Assembly: GCA_020441345.1 (NCBI GenBank)
Contig: JAGRMK010000338.1
Location: 1-9,782 of the forward strand
Direction: 5' to 3'
Origin: Paracoccaceae bacterium
Lineage (GTDB): Bacteria; Pseudomonadota; Alphaproteobacteria; Rhodobacterales; Rhodobacteraceae
Length of the DNA: 9,782 bases
Shown: in pieces, positions 5,457 through 9,782 of the stretch
Layout: each line of letters opens with the position of its first letter
How positions within the stretch are numbered: position 1 is the first letter of the stretch
Program-made: the position numbers and the translations under genes
Notes under the pieces: generated by a model
What the model saw: only the letters and a program-made list of their open reading frames with translations
Database searches by the model: none
What the model was told of the DNA's origin: nothing

Positions 5457-5960
5457 CTAGGCGCGACCGTAAGCGCGTGCAATGGCGAGTTTCATCGCGT
5501 CCTCGGGCGCGTGGTCGGCCCAGGCAACCAGTTGGAACGCCGGATAAAACCGCTCACAGGCGGCCACGGCGGACTGGATCATCTGGTCGATCTGTTCGGG
5601 CGCGGCGACCTGACCACCCGACAACAGCAAGCCGTAGCGCCAGACCATCAGGCCCTGCTGCGTCCAGTAGGTAAAGCCCCCACCCCAGACCAGATCGTTG
5701 GTCAGGTTGAGCACCTCATACAACGCCCCCAGACGACCGTCTGGCGGCTCCATCTCGAAGGTGCAGATCAGACGCAGCGTTTCGTCGGCGCTGGACCATG
5801 CCAGCGTCAGCGAATATCCACGCCATTGACCCTCGACCGCCATGGCGATCTGGTCATCCGCGACGCGGTCGAAATCCCACGCGTGGTGCTCGGCCAGTGT
5901 CTCGACGATATCGATCGGATGGATCTCGTCGGACAGGCTATAGTCCTCGGACAGGGGCAT
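5457..5960 (-). CDS. YbjN domain-containing protein
   Basis: A 167-residue cytosolic protein of the YbjN family (DUF1790), small proteins resembling the type III secretion chaperone fold. Escherichia coli YbjN overexpression affects motility and stress tolerance, but no enzymatic role is known. Visible family traits are an acidic N-terminal part, a beta-rich core (about 40-110) and the LNLTNDLVWGGGF segment at 84-96. A VWRYGLLL strand (106-113) and a helical C-terminus follow. Its placement directly upstream of proC and csaA is a recurrent arrangement in Rhodobacterales as far as I know, and suggests co-transcription. The start at 5958-5960 has only a loose purine-rich stretch (AGAGAAAG) upstream. 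It is probably the first gene of the minus-strand operon. Confidence 0.87.
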   Translation of the reverse strand: MPLSEDYSLSDEIHPIDIVETLAEHHAWDFDRVADDQIAMAVEGQWRGYSLTLAWSSADETLRLICTFEMEPPDGRLGALYEVLNLTNDLVWGGGFTYWTQQGLMVWRYGLLLSGGQVAAPEQIDQMIQSAVAACERFYPAFQLVAWADHAPEDAMKLAIARAYGRA

Positions 5961-6015
5961 GTCCCGGCTTTCTCTGTTCGAGCCTCAACAGGTGCCCGGA
6001 CTACCATGGATGTGG

Positions 6016-6043
6016 TTGCGGGCGGGTGCGGCGTATATATATT
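6016..6043 (+). promoter_or_regulatory. Candidate promoter for the metal ATPase leader
   Basis: TTGCGG (6016-6021), a 16-base spacer and TATATT (6038-6043) within an AT-rich tract could start transcription near 6050. That would place the whole inverted-repeat structure (6062-6190) in a leader of about 180 nt. The AT tract could equally serve ybjN on the other strand. Confidence 0.35.
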
Positions 6044-6061
6044 GCCGTTCTTACTAGATAT

Positions 6062-6190
6062 GGTGGACGATCAGGGGAACCCTGTAAAGGGAAATCTCTT
6101 GTGGACAAGCCGCGTAAATGCGCCGCAGACGCAGGATTGCGGATCATCGTCCACCGGATCAGACTTGCGATGGGTCAAGGACCGGCATCG
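6062..6190 (+). repeat. Nested inverted repeats, possible structured leader RNA
   Basis: GGTGGACGAT (6062-6071) is perfectly complementary to ATCGTCCACC (6146-6155). Between these arms lie CAGGG/CCCTG (6072-6084), CTTG/CAAG (6098-6109) and CCGCA/TGCGG (6123-6142). Together they could form a multi-branched junction closed by a 10-bp stem. A further hairpin follows: CGATG-GGTC with GACC-GG-CATCG (6168-6190), nine pairs with a two-base bulge. I do not recognise it as tRNA, SRP RNA, or a manganese or NiCo riboswitch. It may be a cis-regulatory leader of the ATPase, a separate small RNA, or a set of protein sites. Confidence 0.45.
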
Positions 6191-6230
6191 ATCGCCATGA
6201 TCAGGTAGGCAAAACGATAAAAGGCAAAGA

Positions 6231-8138
6231 ATGCGCGCGTGGGTGGAACGAGAGGCCGGGCTGCTGCTGTCGGCGATCACCGTGCTTGGCATGGCGATGG
6301 CGGCGTTCGGGCGCTGGGCACTGGGAATGGCCCCGGTCGAAATTGCCGGGCTGATCCTGGTCTACGCGGCGGGTGGCATTCCGGCGACGATCACGGCTCT
6401 GCGCGAGATGCGCGTGAACCGGGTGCTCGACATCGACCTCTTGATGGTGATCGCGGCCCTGGCGGCGCTTTCTGTCGGGGCGGCGATGGAGGGGGCGGTA
6501 TTGCTCACGCTGTTCTCGATTTCGAACACGCTGGAAACCCGGGCGATGGGCCGCGCACGCCGCGCCGTCGAGGCGCTGATGGCATTGCGCCCCGACACCG
6601 CGATGCTGCGCACCTCCGAGGGTGTGAGTGAAGTGGCGGTCGAGGGTCTGAAACCCGGCGACACGGTGGTCTTGCGCCCCGGTGCACGGGTGCCGGTGGA
6701 TGGGGTGATCGCGGCGGGCAGCGGTTCGCTGGACGAATCCACCATCACCGGAGAATCGATGCCGGTGCACAAGGCGCCGGGCGACAAGGTGTTCGAGGCG
6801 ACAGTGAACCTGGACGGGGTGCTGGATGTCACCGTCTCGCGCGGGACCGCCGACAGCACCGTCGCGCGGATGATCACGCTGGTGACCGAGGCTCAGGCAG
6901 CCAAGGCCCCCTCGGAGCGGTTCAGCGCCTGGTTCGGGCAGCGCTATACCGTGGCGGTGCTGGTCGGCTCGGTGCTGGCGCTGCTGGCCTTCCTGCTGCT
7001 GGGGCGCGGCTGGGACGAGGCGCTGTATCGCGCGGCAACGCTGCTGGTCGCGGCCAGCCCCTGTGCGGTTGTGATCTCGGTTCCCGCCGCGATCCTGTCG
7101 GCTCTGTCGGCGGCCGCGCGGGGTGGGGTGCTGTTCAAGGGCGGCGCGGCGCTGGAAACCCTGGCCGAGGTGCGCGCCTTTGCCTTTGACAAGACCGGGA
7201 CGCTGACCACCGGCAAGGCCGAAGTCACCGAGGTCTGGACACCGGACGGCGATGAAACCGCGTTCCTGACGGTTCTGGCCGGGCTCGAAGCGCAGTCGGA
7301 GCATCCGATTGCCACGGCGGTTCGGCTGGACGCGACGACGCGCGGACTTGCGCGGCACACGGTCGAGGATGTGCGCTCGACCCCCAGTGAGGGGATCGAG
7401 GGGCGCGACGGATCCGGCCCGATCTGGGCAGGCAATGGCCGCATCGCACGGCGGATGGGGGCCGATATCGACCGGCCGGCGCTGGCCGCGATGACCGAAG
7501 GCGCGGCGACGCTGATCTTTGCCGGGCGCGGCGACCAGCTTTTGGGCGCGGTGACGGTGGCCGATCGGGTGCGCGAGACCTCGGCACGCGGGCTTGCGGC
7601 GCTGCGCGGGCGCGGGGTGGCCGAACTGGCGATGATGACCGGCGACCGGCGCCCTGTCGCGCTGCGCATCGGCAGCGAACTGGGCCTGACCCCCGATGAA
7701 ATCCACGCTGAACTTCTGCCCGCCGACAAGGTCGATCTGGTCGCGGGCATGACCGCCAGGGGAAAGGTGGCTTTTGTGGGCGACGGGGTGAACGACGCCG
7801 CGGCACTGGCGCGCGCCGATGTCGGCATCGCCATGGGGGCCGCCGGGTCCGAAGTGGCCTTGCAGGCCGCCGATGTGGCGTTCCTGTCCGAGGACATGAC
7901 CCGTCTGGCCGAGGCACACCGTCTGGCGCATCGCACCGCCGTGATCGTGCGCCAGAACCTGATCTTTGCGATTGGCGCCATGCTGGTGCTGGTGATCGGC
8001 GGACTGTTCTTTGACCTGCCGCTGCCGCTGGCCGTGCTGGGTCACGAGGGCGGCACGGTTCTGGTGGTTCTGAACGGGCTGCGGCTGCTGGCCGACCCGA
8101 TCCGATCCGACCGCCACAAAGAGGGCACGCCCGGCTGA
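6231..8138 (+). CDS. P1B-4 type heavy-metal exporting P-type ATPase
   Basis: A 635-residue inner-membrane ATPase that pumps transition metal ions out of the cytosol. The P-type cycle motifs are complete: TGES at 173-176 (actuator), the phosphorylation site DKTGT at 320-324, SEHP at 356-359 (nucleotide domain), MMTGD at 468-472 and GDGVND at 517-522. The metal-site motifs are SPC (276-278) in the sixth helix instead of CPC, and HEGGT (605-609) in the last helix. This combination is diagnostic of the P1B-4 subgroup (CoaT, CtpD, PfeT relatives), which exports Co2+ or Fe2+ and sometimes Zn2+. There is no N-terminal CXXC domain, as usual for that group. AAGG (6221-6224) precedes the ATG by 6 bases. 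No metal regulator gene is adjacent. Confidence 0.93.
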   Translation: MRAWVEREAGLLLSAITVLGMAMAAFGRWALGMAPVEIAGLILVYAAGGIPATITALREMRVNRVLDIDLLMVIAALAALSVGAAMEGAVLLTLFSISNTLETRAMGRARRAVEALMALRPDTAMLRTSEGVSEVAVEGLKPGDTVVLRPGARVPVDGVIAAGSGSLDESTITGESMPVHKAPGDKVFEATVNLDGVLDVTVSRGTADSTVARMITLVTEAQAAKAPSERFSAWFGQRYTVAVLVGSVLALLAFLLLGRGWDEALYRAATLLVAASPCAVVISVPAAILSALSAAARGGVLFKGGAALETLAEVRAFAFDKTGTLTTGKAEVTEVWTPDGDETAFLTVLAGLEAQSEHPIATAVRLDATTRGLARHTVEDVRSTPSEGIEGRDGSGPIWAGNGRIARRMGADIDRPALAAMTEGAATLIFAGRGDQLLGAVTVADRVRETSARGLAALRGRGVAELAMMTGDRRPVALRIGSELGLTPDEIHAELLPADKVDLVAGMTARGKVAFVGDGVNDAAALARADVGIAMGAAGSEVALQAADVAFLSEDMTRLAEAHRLAHRTAVIVRQNLIFAIGAMLVLVIGGLFFDLPLPLAVLGHEGGTVLVVLNGLRLLADPIRSDRHKEGTPG

Positions 8139-8239
8139 GCGCCCCCGAACCGCAGCGGAACTGCACGTCGCGGCCCTCGCCCCCTTTCACCCGCGCCTCC
8201 CTTGCGCTATCTGGGCCTTCTGGTCGACAGGAGTGGACG
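8139..8239. other. Gap between metal ATPase and ribB
   Basis: These 101 bases are C-rich. They show no terminator, no FMN riboswitch hallmark and no convincing promoter. A TTGCGC (8194-8199) has no -10 partner at a sensible distance. Read-through from the ATPase transcript into ribB is therefore possible. Confidence 0.4.
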
Positions 8240-9358
8240 ATGGATTACGAAAAGCCCGGCCCGGTGGAAGCGAACTGGCGCGATGCGATCTCGACGATCG
8301 AAGAGATCATCGACGACGCGCGCAACGGGCGCATGTTCATTCTGGTGGATCACGAAGATCGCGAAAACGAGGGCGATCTGGTGATCCCCGCGCAGATGTG
8401 CACGCCCGAGGCGATCAACTTCATGGCCACCCACGGGCGCGGCCTGATCTGTCTGACCCTGCCCGGCGATCGGATCGACGCGCTGGGGCTGTCACTGATG
8501 TCGACCAACAACGCCTCGCGTCACGAAACCGCGTTCACGATTTCCATCGAGGCGCGCGAAGGCGTGACCACCGGCATCTCGGCCTATGACCGCGCGCGCA
8601 CCATCGCCGTGGCCATCGACCCGACGAAAACCAATGCCGACATCGCCACGCCGGGGCATATCTTTCCGCTGCGTGCCCGCGATGGCGGCGTGCTGGTGCG
8701 CGCCGGCCATACCGAGGCCGCGGTGGATATTTCGCGGCTGGCCGGGCTGAACCCGTCGGGCGTGATCTGCGAGATCATGAAGGACGATGGCGAGATGGCC
8801 CGCCTGCCAGACCTGATCGGGTTCGCGCAAAAGCACGGCATCAAGATCGGCACCATCGCCGACCTCATCGCCTATCGTCGGCGCCACGACAACCTGGTCC
8901 GCGAAACCGCCAAGCGGTCGGTGACCTCGGCCCATGGCGGGACCTGGGACATGCGGGTCTATACCGACCAGACCCACGGCGCCGAGCATGTCGTGCTGAC
9001 GATGGGCGATCTGTCAACGCCCGAGCCGGTGCTGGTGCGGATGCATGCGATGAACCCGCTTGAAGACGTGCTGGGCATCGGTGACGGTCATTCCGGCGAC
9101 CTGAAAGGGGCGATGAAGGTGATCGCCGCCGAGGGGCGCGGTGTGGTCGTGTTGCTGCGCGACACGGCGATGAAGCTGATGCTCGACGATACGGCCAGCC
9201 CGCAGACCCTGCGCCAATATGGGCTGGGGGCGCAAATCCTGGCGGCGCTGGGGCTGCATGACCTGACGCTGATCACCAATTCGCCGACCCCGCGCGTGGT
9301 CGGGCTGGAGGCCTATGGCCTCAACATCGCGGGCACCCGCGCCATTCCAAAGGATTGA
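8240..9358 (+). CDS. ribB: 3,4-dihydroxy-2-butanone 4-phosphate synthase with degenerate RibA-like domain (RibBX)
   Basis: A 372-residue cytosolic riboflavin enzyme. The N-terminal domain (about 14-212) converts ribulose 5-phosphate to 3,4-dihydroxy-2-butanone 4-phosphate and formate. Its acidic loop DHEDRENEGD (37-46), C71 in GLICL, RAGHTEAAVD with H157, and CEIM with E178 match the catalytic residues of RibB. The C-terminal part (about 235-372) resembles GTP cyclohydrolase II: VLVRMHA, LRQYGLGAQIL and TNSPTPRVVGLEAYGL. However, it has no cysteine after residue 177, so the three zinc ligands are gone, and the QEGRGIGL catalytic segment is missing. It therefore matches the proteobacterial RibBX variant and should not open GTP. 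AGGAG (8229-8233) precedes the ATG by 6 bases. ribH follows after three bases. No FMN riboswitch is visible upstream. Confidence 0.93.
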   Translation: MDYEKPGPVEANWRDAISTIEEIIDDARNGRMFILVDHEDRENEGDLVIPAQMCTPEAINFMATHGRGLICLTLPGDRIDALGLSLMSTNNASRHETAFTISIEAREGVTTGISAYDRARTIAVAIDPTKTNADIATPGHIFPLRARDGGVLVRAGHTEAAVDISRLAGLNPSGVICEIMKDDGEMARLPDLIGFAQKHGIKIGTIADLIAYRRRHDNLVRETAKRSVTSAHGGTWDMRVYTDQTHGAEHVVLTMGDLSTPEPVLVRMHAMNPLEDVLGIGDGHSGDLKGAMKVIAAEGRGVVVLLRDTAMKLMLDDTASPQTLRQYGLGAQILAALGLHDLTLITNSPTPRVVGLEAYGLNIAGTRAIPKD

Positions 9359-9361
9359 ACC

Positions 9362-9782
9362 ATGGCCGGAGCCAGCCACTATTCCCTGCCCCTGCCGCGC
9401 TTTGACAAGCCGGTGAAGGCGCTGATCGTCGTCGCCCCCTATTACCGCGACATCGCCGACATGATGATCGCCGGCGCCCGCGCCACGCTGGATGAGGCCG
9501 GCGCCACGCATGAGCTGATCGAGGTGCCCGGCGCGCTGGAAGTGCCCGCGGCCATTGGCCAGGCCTTTCGCCTGTCGAATTTCGACGCCTTCGTCGCGCT
9601 CGGTTGCGTGATCCGGGGGGAAACCACGCATTACGACACCGTATGCAACGACAGTTCGCGCGGATTGACCCTGTTGGGGTTGCAGGGCGTGTGTCTGGGC
9701 AATGGCATCCTGACAGTGGAAAACATGGACCAGGCCATCGTGCGCGCCGATCCCGCGGATCAGAACAAGGGCGGCGGCGCGG
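9362..9782 (+). CDS. ribH: 6,7-dimethyl-8-ribityllumazine synthase, 3' end outside window
   Basis: The first 140 residues are present; the frame is open at the right edge, so the gene is cut by the window, not broken. RibH condenses 3,4-dihydroxy-2-butanone 4-phosphate (made by the preceding RibB) with the ribityl-aminopyrimidine to give lumazine, the direct precursor of riboflavin. Motifs include GALEVP (57-62), GCVIRGETTHYDTV (81-94) with the catalytic H90, and GNGILTVEN (113-121). The ATG comes three bases after the ribB stop, with AAGGA (9350-9354) in the ribB tail as ribosome site. This implies co-translation from one mRNA. The terminal GGG run near residue 137 fits the usual position of the family's NKGxxAA motif. 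Confidence 0.95.
   Translation, partial: MAGASHYSLPLPRFDKPVKALIVVAPYYRDIADMMIAGARATLDEAGATHELIEVPGALEVPAAIGQAFRLSNFDAFVALGCVIRGETTHYDTVCNDSSRGLTLLGLQGVCLGNGILTVENMDQAIVRADPADQNKGGGA

Larger units (their letters stand above)
5961..6230. other. Divergent intergenic region between ybjN and the metal ATPase
   Basis: This 270-base region separates two divergent genes. It holds an AT tract (6034-6043) and several inverted repeats. GATCA occurs four times (6069, 6142, 6157, 6199). I found no recognisable metal-regulator operator such as a clear Fur, Irr or MerR-type dyad. A 64-codon plus-strand frame (6006-6200) has no ribosome site and no recognisable content. Promoters for both genes must lie here. 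Confidence 0.6.

Noticed and set aside
6034..6108. AT tract plus a DnaA-box-like TTGTCCACA (minus strand, 6108-6100), suggesting an origin
   Set aside because: Only one near-match box is present, it lies within a small hairpin, and no box cluster or origin-typical genes flank it.
6062..6156. tRNA-like acceptor pairing (GGTGGAC with GTCCACC)
   Set aside because: There is no T-loop GTTCGA motif, no anticodon arm of the right size and no CCA-compatible layout.
6006..6200. A possible 64-codon small protein gene in the region between ybjN and the ATPase
   Set aside because: No ribosome binding site, no recognisable content, and the stretch is better explained by inverted repeats.
6201..8117. A 638-codon open frame on the minus strand opposite the metal ATPase
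   Set aside because: It is rich in Arg, His and Gln with no domain, and mirrors the codon pattern of the GC-rich ATPase gene. The ATPase has every catalytic motif, so this is a shadow frame.
8139..8239. FMN riboswitch ahead of ribB
   Set aside because: None of the conserved FMN-element segments is visible and the gap is too short for the full aptamer plus an expression platform.

Overview
The window looks like core chromosome of a GC-rich alphaproteobacterium, most likely a member of the Rhodobacterales (Rhodobacter/Paracoccus/Roseobacter relatives). This rests on gene content and protein-level resemblance: a GcrA cell-cycle regulator, a cytochrome c2-type protein, an MmcB-family nuclease, a RibB protein with a degenerate RibA-like tail (RibBX), a ybjN-proC-csaA block, and a low count of GANTC sites (about 13 by eye). 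I see no phage, insertion sequence, CRISPR array, tRNA or rRNA.

Layout. Left edge (1-1640): the 5' end of gcrA (minus) diverges from an ABC-2 type permease gene without its ATPase. Next comes a secreted cytochrome c2-like protein closed by a strong intrinsic terminator. Middle-left (1639-2788): mmcB (minus) converges on that terminator. Then comes a structured RNA on the plus strand that I read as 6S RNA, with its own promoter, and then a small two-helix membrane protein (minus). Middle (2882-5960): a minus-strand gene series reading ybjN, proC, csaA, a 2-hydroxyacid dehydrogenase and a single-span membrane protein. Its last four genes overlap by 1 to 11 bases, so translational coupling is likely. 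Right (5961-9782): a 270-base divergent region with unusual inverted repeats precedes a P1B-4 type metal-exporting ATPase. A riboflavin pair follows, ribB (RibBX) and ribH, the latter cut by the window end.

How the genes relate. proC makes proline and csaA probably assists protein folding or export; their conserved overlap suggests co-expression rather than a shared pathway. ribB supplies the four-carbon unit that RibH condenses with the pyrimidine to make lumazine. The ATPase is probably a Co2+/Fe2+-type exporter. GcrA acts at sigma-70 promoters carrying methylated GANTC; the only three intergenic GANTC sites I found lie in the 6S promoter and in front of the small membrane protein at 2426-2788.

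Most of the window is ordinary housekeeping DNA. The items most worth a second look are the structured leader before the ATPase (6062-6190), the GANTC cluster around 2232-2837, the lysine-free acidic cytochrome c2, and the zinc-site-less RibA tail of RibB. No clearly new multi-gene system is visible.
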